NCBI RefSeq assembly: GCF_001083805.1
Contig: NZ_JXSK01000003.1
Span: forward strand, 1-64,000
Source of the DNA: Photorhabdus luminescens subsp. luminescens
Lineage (GTDB): Bacteria > Pseudomonadota > Gammaproteobacteria > Enterobacterales > Enterobacteriaceae
Length of the DNA stretch: 64,000 bases
Reading direction: 5' to 3'
The translations under genes and the position numbers were made by a program. The notes under the pieces were generated by a model, which saw only the letters and a list, made by a program, of their open reading frames with translations, had not been told where the DNA came from and ran no database searches. Below, one piece after another: positions 54,176 to 62,693 of this stretch (the stretch's first letter is position 1; each line of letters begins with the position of its first letter).

Positions 54176-55219
54176 TTAATCTTGTTCCGACGATGCGGCT
54201 AAAGCGGTCAGTAACGCATTTTCTTCGTTCTGGCACAAGGTGTTACCGCTTAAACGGTCGTTGTTATCCTTAGCAAGACTAAACTTATTACCACTAAATA
54301 AGTGGCCCACTGTCTCCAGAAAATAGCGCCCACAGCGACGCCCAAGGTAATAGTCCCTATTCAGTGCCGGCAAACGGCTACCTAATGCACTGCTAGTTAA
54401 AGGAGCAGGCGGGTAGATCTCAAAAATCTGTACATCATCGGGTGGATTTTCAATAAATTTCTGGATGCGGTAGTAGCTTTTCGCATGTTGTTGTAGCATC
54501 CGCACCATCTTTTGCAGGCCGCTATCCCCCAACCAACGTTCCATTCGTTGCACCCAATCAGGCGTGTAATAGAGCTGTGAAGGGACTGTACGGATCACCA
54601 CGATGGTATCAGCTCCACGCCGATACGCCTCTTCTACTGGAATAGCATCACTGATGCCGCCATCATAATAAACAACATCATTGATCGTCACACCATTGCG
54701 ATAAAACCCAGGAATGGCGCTTGATGCCTTAATCACTTCCAGCCAGTTGTTCTCATCAGGCTGGAAATAGGTAGGCTCAAAATTATCTGAACGACATGCA
54801 CACGTATAAAATTCACATCCTGCTGCAAATTTACGTAAAGCTGTCGGGATATCCAATGGCAGGTCCTGAAAAGCGGTCTGCACAAACCAATCTAAATCAA
54901 CTAAATGACCACCACGTACAAAACGCAAAGGGTTAAAGAAGGCTGGATTAGTTGTATAGCGACTGATAGCACGCCGGGCATATCCACGCTGCCCACAAAT
55001 ATAAGCTGAAAGGTTCTGAGCGCCTGCCGAAGTGCCAAGCAGTAGATCAAACGGGTTGAATTCAACACGCATAAATTCATCCAACACGCCCGCAGTAAAA
55101 ATGCCGCGTTGACCTCCACCTTCACAAACAAGCGCAACCTTTCCAGATTTAATAGACGACTTATATTTATAGGATAATAGATCAATATTCCCCAACGTTA
55201 TCGGTATACGTTTTCCCAC
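54176..55219 (-). CDS. yjjU: Patatin-like phospholipase YjjU
   Basis: A 347-residue patatin-family lipid hydrolase. EGGGQRGIFTAGVLDEF is the oxyanion hole, LLLGTSAGA contains the nucleophile Ser (GxSxG), and VVYYDGGISD the catalytic Asp (DGG). No signal peptide. It lies between the osmY-like gene and yjjV, same order as E. coli. Start ATG 55219 has GAAAACG... only, a weak ribosome site. Confidence 0.92.
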   Translation of the reverse strand: MGKRIPITLGNIDLLSYKYKSSIKSGKVALVCEGGGQRGIFTAGVLDEFMRVEFNPFDLLLGTSAGAQNLSAYICGQRGYARRAISRYTTNPAFFNPLRFVRGGHLVDLDWFVQTAFQDLPLDIPTALRKFAAGCEFYTCACRSDNFEPTYFQPDENNWLEVIKASSAIPGFYRNGVTINDVVYYDGGISDAIPVEEAYRRGADTIVVIRTVPSQLYYTPDWVQRMERWLGDSGLQKMVRMLQQHAKSYYRIQKFIENPPDDVQIFEIYPPAPLTSSALGSRLPALNRDYYLGRRCGRYFLETVGHLFSGNKFSLAKDNNDRLSGNTLCQNEENALLTALAASSEQD

Positions 55220-55415
55220 ACAGCCCCCAAGAAAATAAATGACGGATAGAGAGCATAACTTGGAAAGTTATTATCCGTCATTATATTATGGTGCTACATA
55301 GTCAATATTTTGATAAAAGTACCCCTGGTGAGGGCGCATATCTGGTTAGTGCTATTCGATTAGTACAACACAAAATTATTTGAATGGAAAACAACCACTC
55401 AATTAACAAAATATA

Positions 55416-55793
55416 TTATTTTTTTATGGTCAGACCATTTTGAATCGACTTGACCCCTTTCACTGTAGAGATAATCTCTATAATTTCTCTGGATTGTTTC
55501 TCGCTTTTCACAAAACCAGAAATATAAACGACTCTCCCCTCTGTTTTTACTGAGATATCACTACTGTTGATCCCTTTTGCCGCCAACAACTCACTTTTAA
55601 TCTTCGCCGTGGTAGCACTGTCACCCATATAACCATCGATGTTTTTCATTGAATCATCGATTTTCTGACCAGCACTGTCGAGTGCTTGTGTCGCTTTATT
55701 TTTAAAAGACTCCTCCGCCAGTACACTATTGCTAACTAAAGTGGTACCCAAGGCAATAGCCGCTAACAAGTGAGCCAATTTAACATTCTTCAT
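55416..55793 (-). CDS. osmY: OsmY-like periplasmic protein with a single BON domain
   Basis: A 125-residue protein: a signal peptide (LAHLLAAIALGTTLVSNSVLA, cleaved before EESF) and one BON domain (DSATTAKIKSELLAAKGI... YISGFVKSEKQ...VKSIQNGLTI). E. coli OsmY has ~200 residues with two BON domains, so this is a one-domain version in the same genomic place. It probably acts as a periplasmic chaperone/lipid-binding stress protein. Start ATG 55793 with AAGGAAGG upstream. Confidence 0.85.
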   Translation of the reverse strand: MKNVKLAHLLAAIALGTTLVSNSVLAEESFKNKATQALDSAGQKIDDSMKNIDGYMGDSATTAKIKSELLAAKGINSSDISVKTEGRVVYISGFVKSEKQSREIIEIISTVKGVKSIQNGLTIKK

Positions 55794-56084
55794 TCTATAC
55801 CTTCCTTATTGCCGGTTAGATTTCTGAATCTATAAAGCCATTCAAGCTGTCTTTACACATCTCTTTGCACAACATAACCTAAGTCATCTAAACAGAATCA
55901 CAACCCTCGTTAGGATTAGAAAATAGGTTATCCCTTCCAATAAAATCGGAAAATAAAAACAGCAACACAGTAAAGACCGAGGAAATAATAACAGGAAAAT
56001 AAAGCAAAGCGCTATAAAAGTAAGTCGGATCTTGCCGACTAAATTATAAATTATTCTTGTGTTACATATATTTTTGTAAAGAAA

Positions 56085-56107
56085 AAGGCTAACTCATTGT
56101 TAGCCTT
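56085..56107 (-). terminator. Terminator of prfC
   Basis: Perfect 9-bp stem AAGGCTAAC / GTTAGCCTT with 5-nt loop; on the minus strand it is followed by TTTTTC. Located just past the prfC stop. Confidence 0.9.
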
Positions 56108-56114
56108 AAAAATA

Positions 56115-57704
56115 TTAATGTTCCCGCGTTTTACGGAAATTGACGTCAGGATAACGTTCACCCGTCAGATTTAGGTTAACCATCGTTGGAGCAATATAGG
56201 TCAGGTTGTCACCACCATCGAGCGCCAGATTTTGCTCATTCTTACGTTTAAACTCTTCCAGCTTCTTAGCGTCATGACACTCAACCCAACGCGCCGTTGA
56301 GACGTTTACCGGTTCATATAACGCTTCAACGTTGTATTCGCTTTTTAAACGAGCAACAACCACATCAAACTGGAGAATACCCACGGCTCCCACAATCAAA
56401 TCGTTATTTGCCAGTGGACGGAATACCTGTACAGCGCCTTCCTCAGATAATTGAACCAATCCTTTCAGCAGTTGTTTTTGTTTCAGAGGATCACGCAAGC
56501 GAATACGACGGAACAATTCCGGGGCAAAGTTAGGAATACCGGTAAATTTCAGATCTTCCCCTTGAGTAAAGGTATCGCCAATCTGAATTGTCCCGTGATT
56601 ATGCAAACCGATAATATCTCCCGGATAGGCATGATCCACATGAGAGCGATCACCCGCCATAAATGTCAGCGCATCAGAAATCACCACATCTTTCTTAATT
56701 CTGACCTGATGCAGCTTCATGCCTTTTTCATATTTACCTGACACAACACGTAAGAAAGCCACGCGGTCGCGGTGTTTAGGGTCCATATTGGCCTGGATCT
56801 TAAAGATAAAACCGGTAAATTTATCTTCCTGAGCGGAGACTTGGCGAACATCTGTCTGACGCGGCATCGGCGCAGGCGCCCATTCCACCAAACCATCTAA
56901 CATGTGATTAACGCCGAAGTTACCCAACGCAGTACCGAAAAATACCGGTGTCAGTTCACCTTGCAAAAACGCCTGATGATCAAATTCATGGGAAGCCCCC
57001 TGCACCAGTTCCAGTTCCTGACGCAACTGTTCAGCCAAATCTTCACCAATCGCGGCATCCAGTTCAGGATTATTCAGCCCCTTAATGGCGCGGACTTCCT
57101 GAATCGTGTGCCCTTTTCCGGTCTGATACAGGTAAATTTCATCAAGATAGAGGTGATAAACCCCTTTAAAAGACTTACCGCAGCCAATCGGCCAGGTGAT
57201 CGGACAACAAGCGATATTCAACTCATTTTCCACTTCATCCATCAGTTCCATTGGATCACGGATATCGCGGTCAAGCTTGTTCATGAACGTTAAAATCGGG
57301 GTATCGCGCAGACGGGTTACTTCCATCAATTTACGTGTCCGATCCTCAACCCCTTTAGCGGCATCAATGACCATCAAGCAACAGTCAACCGCCGTCAATG
57401 TGCGATAAGTATCTTCGGAGAAATCTTCATGCCCCGGCGTATCCAACAGGTTAACCAGACAATCTTGATAAGGAAACTGCATCACAGAAGTGGTAATGGA
57501 AATACCACGCTGTTTCTCCATTTCCATCCAGTCAGATTTCGCGTGCTGGTTTGAACCACGACCTTTCACCGTACCGGCTTTCTGAATCGCCTGTCCAAAC
57601 AGCAACACTTTTTCAGTAATCGTCGTTTTCCCTGCGTCAGGGTGAGAAATGATAGCAAAAGTTCGCCGTTTAGCGACTTCCTGCTGAAAAGGGGAATTTG
57701 ACAT
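56115..57704 (-). CDS. prfC: Peptide chain release factor 3 (RF3)
   Basis: A 529-residue translational GTPase that recycles RF1/RF2 from the ribosome. [13 protein letters not shown] (P-loop), RGISITTS (switch I), [14 protein letters not shown] (switch II) and NKLDRD (guanine recognition) are intact; length equals E. coli RF3. Start ATG 57704 ([16 protein letters not shown]) chosen over an in-frame codon three residues upstream by homology. It is monocistronic with its own terminator; in E. coli yjjG lies upstream, here absent. Confidence 0.97.
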   Translation of the reverse strand: MSNSPFQQEVAKRRTFAIISHPDAGKTTITEKVLLFGQAIQKAGTVKGRGSNQHAKSDWMEMEKQRGISITTSVMQFPYQDCLVNLLDTPGHEDFSEDTYRTLTAVDCCLMVIDAAKGVEDRTRKLMEVTRLRDTPILTFMNKLDRDIRDPMELMDEVENELNIACCPITWPIGCGKSFKGVYHLYLDEIYLYQTGKGHTIQEVRAIKGLNNPELDAAIGEDLAEQLRQELELVQGASHEFDHQAFLQGELTPVFFGTALGNFGVNHMLDGLVEWAPAPMPRQTDVRQVSAQEDKFTGFIFKIQANMDPKHRDRVAFLRVVSGKYEKGMKLHQVRIKKDVVISDALTFMAGDRSHVDHAYPGDIIGLHNHGTIQIGDTFTQGEDLKFTGIPNFAPELFRRIRLRDPLKQKQLLKGLVQLSEEGAVQVFRPLANNDLIVGAVGILQFDVVVARLKSEYNVEALYEPVNVSTARWVECHDAKKLEEFKRKNEQNLALDGGDNLTYIAPTMVNLNLTGERYPDVNFRKTREH

Positions 57705-57860
57705 CAATAACAATCTTCTGCTTTCTATACGGGCTTGTATTCAACATCAGACGCTTCCCCGCAAGGAAAACCGTTGCCAAACCCGTGGGTGAATGAAAAA
57801 TTGGCGCTCATTTTCGCTGAAATTGGCGTTATAAACAATCAATCAATTTTATAGCACTTA

Positions 57861-58307
57861 TTAGGCAAACAGCGGCAACGCCATGATGACAGCATCCTCT
57901 TTACCTGTCGCAGTAGGATAGTAGCGCTTACGAACAGAGACTTGGTTAAACCCTGATTGTTCATACAATCTAATAGCGGAATGATTCGATTGTCTGACCT
58001 CTAACCATAAGGTATTCACCCCTTTACCCGGCAGAATTGAGATTAAATATTCTAATAATGCTTTACCATAACCTTTACCTTGATAGCCAGGATGAACAGC
58101 AATATTAAACAGGGTTGCTTCATCTAATATCACTTGGGTTATCGCAAAGCCAATAAGTTGTTCCTTAATCGCAATCTTATAATTCAAATACCGCTCACCC
58201 TGATTGCTGAAAAATGTTTTTTCACTCCACGGGAACGCGTGACTGGCTTTCTCAACCAGAAAAGCGGACGGGAGATCAGCGGGAGTTAATAGCGAAATGT
58301 TGTTCAT
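57861..58307 (-). CDS. rimI: Ribosomal protein bS18 N-alpha-acetyltransferase RimI
   Basis: A 148-residue GNAT acetyltransferase. AHAFPWSEKTF and the acetyl-CoA loop YQGKGYGKALLE (Q/R-x-x-G-x-G/A), plus the end YYPTATGKEDAVIMALP, match RimI. ATG 58307 is chosen by homology and gives the E. coli length; the frame is open 19 codons further upstream within holD. It overlaps holD by 32 nt, as in E. coli, so the two are translationally linked. Confidence 0.95.
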   Translation of the reverse strand: MNNISLLTPADLPSAFLVEKASHAFPWSEKTFFSNQGERYLNYKIAIKEQLIGFAITQVILDEATLFNIAVHPGYQGKGYGKALLEYLISILPGKGVNTLWLEVRQSNHSAIRLYEQSGFNQVSVRKRYYPTATGKEDAVIMALPLFA

Positions 58308-58689
58308 GTTGAGAAATCTGTCGCCAGAGAGAACGTTTTGCCTGTCCATCACAATATAAATCATTTAATGCCGGGCTTCTCAAAGAAATTCCCGGCCATG
58401 ATAGTGTAATATCCACACCTAACAACCAATATGGGCAATTAACCTGTTCCGGTAACATTGCAACATTATTTGCTGTAATGCAGTAAACAGAGGATTTATC
58501 CAGTCCCATAGCGGTGAAAATATCTATTAATAATGAATTAGTTAAATCAATGTGGTCATTGGTAATAATCAGCAGACGGGTGGTATCAGGTAAGTGAACA
58601 GCTAATTCACCTTGTAAAACTGCCGGATTACGTAAGGTCCATTGGGTAATCCCCAATTGAGCTAATAACCTGTCGCGCCGGGTTATCAT
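58276..58689 (-). CDS. holD: DNA polymerase III psi subunit
   Basis: A 137-residue protein; MITRRDRLLAQLGITQWTLRNPAVLQGE is the family N-terminus by segments (RRD...LGITQW.LR.P..LQGE). Psi links the clamp loader to chi and SSB. ATG 58689 is chosen by homology and AGGTGG upstream; the frame is open further into the rsmC promoter. The rest of the sequence is divergent, as usual for HolD. Divergent from rsmC and overlapping rimI. Confidence 0.93.
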   Translation of the reverse strand: MITRRDRLLAQLGITQWTLRNPAVLQGELAVHLPDTTRLLIITNDHIDLTNSLLIDIFTAMGLDKSSVYCITANNVAMLPEQVNCPYWLLGVDITLSWPGISLRSPALNDLYCDGQAKRSLWRQISQHEQHFAINSR

Positions 58690-58818
58690 ATTTATACCAC
58701 CTGCTGTAAAAAATAATCGGCGATATGTTATCAGAGGCCACAATCTGCGCCAATATTGGGTGTTAGATTTATCATTCCCTGATACTTGGACACAAAACAT
58801 AAAGGAGCTTATAGACAC

Positions 58819-59835
58819 ATGTCTGCGTTAACCCCCGCCAGTGAAGTTATTTTGCGTCACCGTGAGCAATTTAACTCTCATCACCTGCTCTTCGCCGGTG
58901 ATATTCAGGACACACTGGCAACCCAAATTGATGCTGCCAGTGTGCGAGTGCACACTAACCAATATCATCACTGGCAATCACTGATCCGTACTTTAGATGA
59001 TCACGCCTGGTTTGGCCTGGTAGCCGAAAAAGCATTTACCCAGGGTTGTGACACCCTGATCTACTACTGGCCTAAAAGTAAACAGGAAGCTCGCTTTCAA
59101 TTACGCAGCCTATTCTCTATTTTGCCAAAAGGTATCAATATTTTTATTGTCGGAGAAAACCGTAGCGGAGTACGTAGTGTAGATAAACTGATGGAAGGCA
59201 TGGCGACGTTTCGAAAAATCGACAGTGCCCGTCGTTGCAGCCTGTTTTACGGCCAGTTAGAACATGAAGTGCAGTTCGAACAGGATAACTGGTGGAACAG
59301 TTATCAGGTGGAAAATGTCATCGTGAATACGTTACCTGGAGTATTTAGCCAAGATAAACTGGATGTTGGCAGCCGTTTATTGCTTTCTACCTTTGACAAA
59401 CCGCTCTCTGGCAATTTACTGGATATCGCCTGTGGCGCAGGTGTTCTGGCTGCGGTATTGGGTAAGAAAAATCCTGAGTTAGCACTGACTCTCAGTGATG
59501 TTAATGCAGCGGCCATTGCCTCCAGTAAAGCAACCTTAAAAGCCAATAAACTGGAAGGTCATGTGGTTGTCAGTAACGTTTATTCCAATATTGAAGATAA
59601 ATTCAACTGGATTATCTCTAATCCTCCTTTCCATGAAGGATTAAAAACCAGTTTACTGGCCGCCGATGATCTGATCCGTCAGGCTCCCAACCACCTCAAG
59701 CCCGGAGGAAAATTGCGGATTGTTGCCAATGCCTTCTTGCCTTATCCCGATTTACTGGATAAAACTTTTGGCACTCATGAAGTCATTGCTCAGACAGGGA
59801 AATTCAAAGTTTATCAGGCGACAAAAAGATTCTAA
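58819..59835 (+). CDS. rsmC: 16S rRNA m2G1207 methyltransferase RsmC
   Basis: A 338-residue protein with an N-terminal RNA-recruiting half-domain and a C-terminal SAM methyltransferase: [16 protein letters not shown] (motif I) and ISNPPFHEG (NPPF catalytic motif for N2-guanine methylation). The start is ATG 58819 ([10 protein letters not shown]), with AAAGGAG about 12 nt upstream; a TTG further upstream is less likely. Divergent from holD as in E. coli, followed by a strong terminator and the leucine tRNAs. Confidence 0.95.
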   Translation: MSALTPASEVILRHREQFNSHHLLFAGDIQDTLATQIDAASVRVHTNQYHHWQSLIRTLDDHAWFGLVAEKAFTQGCDTLIYYWPKSKQEARFQLRSLFSILPKGINIFIVGENRSGVRSVDKLMEGMATFRKIDSARRCSLFYGQLEHEVQFEQDNWWNSYQVENVIVNTLPGVFSQDKLDVGSRLLLSTFDKPLSGNLLDIACGAGVLAAVLGKKNPELALTLSDVNAAAIASSKATLKANKLEGHVVVSNVYSNIEDKFNWIISNPPFHEGLKTSLLAADDLIRQAPNHLKPGGKLRIVANAFLPYPDLLDKTFGTHEVIAQTGKFKVYQATKRF

Positions 59836-59842
59836 TTGACTC

Positions 59843-59876
59843 AGCCTGTCCTTGATCCAAGGACAGGCTATCTTTA
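59843..59876 (+). terminator. Terminator of rsmC
   Basis: Perfect 11-bp stem AGCCTGTCCTT / AAGGACAGGCT (59843-59853, 59859-59869), then ATCTTTAAT. Confidence 0.9.
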
Positions 59877-60013
59877 ATAACAAAACAATAGAAGAATGAT
59901 GATTTTTACGACAACCATGCAACGCTACAATTAAATAATGATTGACGTCTGCTAAAAAACCACTAAAATCCGCCTCCGTGCTGTCAATCAACAGATTGAT
60001 AGTGTCTGAATTT

Positions 60014-60099
60014 GCGAGGGTGGCGGAATTGGTAGACGCGCTAGCTTCAGGTGTTAGTGTTCTTACGGACGTGGGGGTTCAAGTCCCCCCTTCGCACCA
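60014..60099 (+). tRNA. leuP/Q/V: tRNA-Leu (anticodon CAG), copy 1
   Basis: A cloverleaf with GCGAGGG acceptor, D-loop AATTGGTAGA, anticodon loop TTCAGGT (CAG), long variable arm typical of tRNA-Leu, GGGGG-TTCAAGT-CCCCC T-arm and encoded CCA. It is 86 nt, one shorter than the next copy: only six bases pair on the 3' acceptor side after the T-stem. This lies in a C-run. Same location as the E. coli leuQPV cluster. Confidence 0.93.
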
Positions 60100-60168
60100 A
60101 ATCAGACAGCCGCTGATTGAATTCGGCCAATATTAAATTAGGCAATAAAAAGTAGAATGACAGTACCT

Positions 60169-60255
60169 GCGAGGGTGGCGGAATTGGTAGACGCGCTAGC
60201 TTCAGGTGTTAGTGTCCTTACGGACGTGAGGGTTCAAGTCCCTCCTTTCGCACCA
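60169..60255 (+). tRNA. leuP/Q/V: tRNA-Leu (anticodon CAG), copy 2
   Basis: 87 nt, same body as copy 1 with T-stem GAGGG/CCCTC and a full 7-base acceptor 3' strand (CTTTCGC), CCA encoded. Separated from copy 1 by 69 bp, presumably one transcript. Confidence 0.97.
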
Positions 60256-60308
60256 ATCTGTTCATTTTCCGTATTGAGTTTCCCATCCATCTTTTCTGCA
60301 ATAAAACA

Positions 60309-60575
60309 TCAAAAACAGCCAAACTGATGTATTCCCGCCAATAAAGCACACAACACAGCAAACCCTGACGGTATCAACAAAAAATGGCGTGACTTCTGGT
60401 TTAACAGCATAAATAGCGTCAGCAGCATCGCTAATACCACCCCCATTTTGAACTGCTCAATGCCGGGATTAATGATGACGAACAGTATGCCAGCCAAACT
60501 AGATAAACCTATTCCCCACAAGCTGGTGATACCCTGCCAGAAAAGCGATTTCTCTCTGCCTTTAATCCTGATCAT
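60309..60575 (-). CDS. Small membrane protein, DUF1435 (YjjZ-like)
   Basis: An 88-residue protein with about three hydrophobic segments (FWQGITSLWGIGLSSLAGIL, KMGVVLAMLLTLFMLL, LLIPSGFAVLCALLAG). Position next to the leucine tRNAs and preceded by a Fur box matches E. coli yjjZ (DUF1435), a Fur-controlled gene of unknown function. Probably iron-repressed inner-membrane protein. Start ATG 60575. Confidence 0.75.
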   Translation of the reverse strand: MIRIKGREKSLFWQGITSLWGIGLSSLAGILFVIINPGIEQFKMGVVLAMLLTLFMLLNQKSRHFLLIPSGFAVLCALLAGIHQFGCF

Positions 60576-60594
60576 AACTTGCGCCCAACCAAAT

Positions 60595-60613
60595 GATAAT
60601 GATTACCAATATC
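60595..60613. promoter_or_regulatory. Fur box upstream of the DUF1435 gene
   Basis: GATAATGATTACCAATATC matches the 19-bp Fur consensus GATAATGATAATCATTATC at about 15 of 19 positions, 20 bp upstream of the start. A weaker match (AATAATAATGATAATTTTA) lies near 60782-60800. Confidence 0.7.
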
Positions 60614-60824
60614 ATATACAAAAAAGTGTGAAGTACAAGCCAGTTGCAATTACTAATCTGGCAGATCAAATCAATATCTTGTGACACCAGTTCAAATTAT
60701 TTCGATTCAACATACTACAGAGTTGAATACATCTCGTCATAACGGAACTCAATCGAAAGCGAGCCAAATTCTAACTTAATAATAATAATGATAATTTTAC
60801 TACTCAGAATAAGTACTCCTTTAA

Positions 60825-62045
60825 TCAACTAACATGTGACCCTTCGTTAATTTTCCTATTAACTGCATTGTTTCGCAAATCAATTAAAACAAACAATGAA
60901 AATAACAACCCCATAGTAATTATTGATGATACTATAATTGCTGAATTAAATAATTTTCCAGTAAATGCCCATCCTGAAATAAGAACACTGAAACTGAAAA
61001 AAATAAGTCGAAAAAAAGTTAATAGGGATGATGCTGAACCAACTAACTCAGGATACAACGCCAAAGAACGAGAGAACACCATACTATATTGAAAAGCAGA
61101 ACCTATACAAATAACGGCCATCGACAATGTGAAAGGTATTGCAGATTCGGGATAAATATTACTGAATATCATTAATGAACTACAACCTATCAAACAAATT
61201 ATAATACTCAAATAGATACAATTAGCTGATCCAATCTTTCTATTCAAAGCGCCAGAATAAAATCCAGCCACTGCTAAACATATCCCTAATATCGATTGAT
61301 GTACTGCAAATATGTAGTAACTCATTCCCATTTTATCTATATATAAAAAGGGAACAACAGATACATATGCAATACATGCAGATACTAATAGCCCAGGAGT
61401 AAAAGCATATATTAAGAAACGCGGATTGAATATAAGTTGACAATAACTTTTGACGACCTTATTCACCCTCAACTTTACCGTATTACGATTTGTTTCAGGA
61501 ATGATGAACACAGCCATAAGAGAAAGAAAGCTCAGTAAAGCCACTAAGTGGTAGGTAAATCTCCAATTATAATGTGCAACAATAAGAGAACCAGCAATGG
61601 GAGCTATAATAAGGGCCATTGATATTGCTGCGTTGAGAATTCCAAAAACCTGTACTGACTCCTCATCTTTATAAGTATCCGAACAAATTATAAACCCGAC
61701 AACCCAAATAGCACTGCACCCAGCCCCTTGGATAAACCTAAATAAATACAACTGATTAAGATCAACCACAGTTGAACAACCTACGCTACCAATAAAGAAT
61801 AGAGCAGCTCCGATTAAAATTATTTTTCTTCGCCCATATGATTCTGAAAGTGGACCAAAAATAGGCGTGAATAGACACAGCCCTAAAAAATTGACTATTA
61901 GAGTAAATTGCACTGCCGATTCAGTCGAAGAAAAAAACTTTAGCATTTGGGGAAATGCTGGCAACGTGATGTCAACTTCTATAAATGATGGAACCATTCC
62001 AATGATAAGTATTATTGGTAATAACCTTAAGATTAACGGTGGCAT
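60825..62045 (-). CDS. MFS drug-resistance transporter, Bcr/CflA-like (DHA1)
   Basis: A 406-residue 12-TM antiporter. N-terminal IEVDITLPAFP, motif A-like GPLSESYGRRKIILIG and FRFIQGAGCSAIWVVGF are the DHA1 Bcr/CflA pattern. Start ATG 62045 with AGAGGTGA 8 nt upstream. The gene is markedly AT-rich and flanked by AT-rich non-coding DNA between core genes, suggesting recent acquisition. Substrate unknown. Confidence 0.85.
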   Translation of the reverse strand: MPPLILRLLPIILIIGMVPSFIEVDITLPAFPQMLKFFSSTESAVQFTLIVNFLGLCLFTPIFGPLSESYGRRKIILIGAALFFIGSVGCSTVVDLNQLYLFRFIQGAGCSAIWVVGFIICSDTYKDEESVQVFGILNAAISMALIIAPIAGSLIVAHYNWRFTYHLVALLSFLSLMAVFIIPETNRNTVKLRVNKVVKSYCQLIFNPRFLIYAFTPGLLVSACIAYVSVVPFLYIDKMGMSYYIFAVHQSILGICLAVAGFYSGALNRKIGSANCIYLSIIICLIGCSSLMIFSNIYPESAIPFTLSMAVICIGSAFQYSMVFSRSLALYPELVGSASSLLTFFRLIFFSFSVLISGWAFTGKLFNSAIIVSSIITMGLLFSLFVLIDLRNNAVNRKINEGSHVS

Positions 62046-62637
62046 AAATCAATTCACCTCTGAACATTATGAATCCTATGTAATATAAACACAAAAAGCT
62101 GCCATCAAACAACATCTATAGATCAAATTTACTGAATGGATGGCTGCTCATACATGACATTATAAAACCAAGTTATTCTGAGCAAGAAACCTTCAATGAG
62201 AATAATTCCCTAAAAATTGGAAAAATTTCAGTCTTTAAACCTTTATTATATCGGGATGATATATCTAACCCTTCCTTATCTTCATCCTGTGCCAATTTAG
62301 ACCATTCCGATGACAGCTTTACTTATTTAATCAACTTATGCTTTCGAATTACCCATTATATACTTATCCTCAATGGTAATTTTACTTTCAATTCTATATC
62401 CAATTTCCTGCTTATGGGCATTATTAGGAAAGACTTTACATCTTGCGCATATGCAAAGTAGTTATATACAGCCTAATTATTTTTTTAAAATAGCATCACT
62501 AACTTTAATGGCTTTTTCCATATCACTACTTTATTCATCAAATTTAGAGTATATCTCTAAATAACTTTGTTTAGTTCAAAGCCGGATTTTTCCTACTGGT
62601 ATGATTAGAGAAAAATATATACGAAAAAGCACAAAAA
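62046..62637. other. AT-rich intergenic region
   Basis: About 590 bp. Apart from a possible 63-residue membrane peptide frame (62373-62564), nothing is recognisable. Confidence 0.5.
62373..62564 (+). CDS. Possible small membrane protein
   Basis: A 63-residue frame with two hydrophobic stretches (VILLSILYPISCLWALLG and IASLTLMAFSISLLYSSN). There is no clear ribosome site and I know no family. It may be chance in AT-rich DNA. Confidence 0.25.
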   Translation: MVILLSILYPISCLWALLGKTLHLAHMQSSYIQPNYFFKIASLTLMAFSISLLYSSNLEYISK

Positions 62638-62668
62638 AATTAAGGCCAGAGAATATCCGGCCTTAATT
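62638..62668 (-). terminator. Terminator of phoA
   Basis: Perfect 10-bp stem AATTAAGGCC / GGCCTTAATT; on the minus strand followed by seven T. Directly downstream of the phoA stop. Confidence 0.9.
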
Positions 62669-62693
62669 CGTTATTCCTCAACCACGCACAAGA

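Noticed and set aside
56297-57408. Plus-strand frames opposite prfC
   Set aside because: Pure shadows of a strongly conserved gene.
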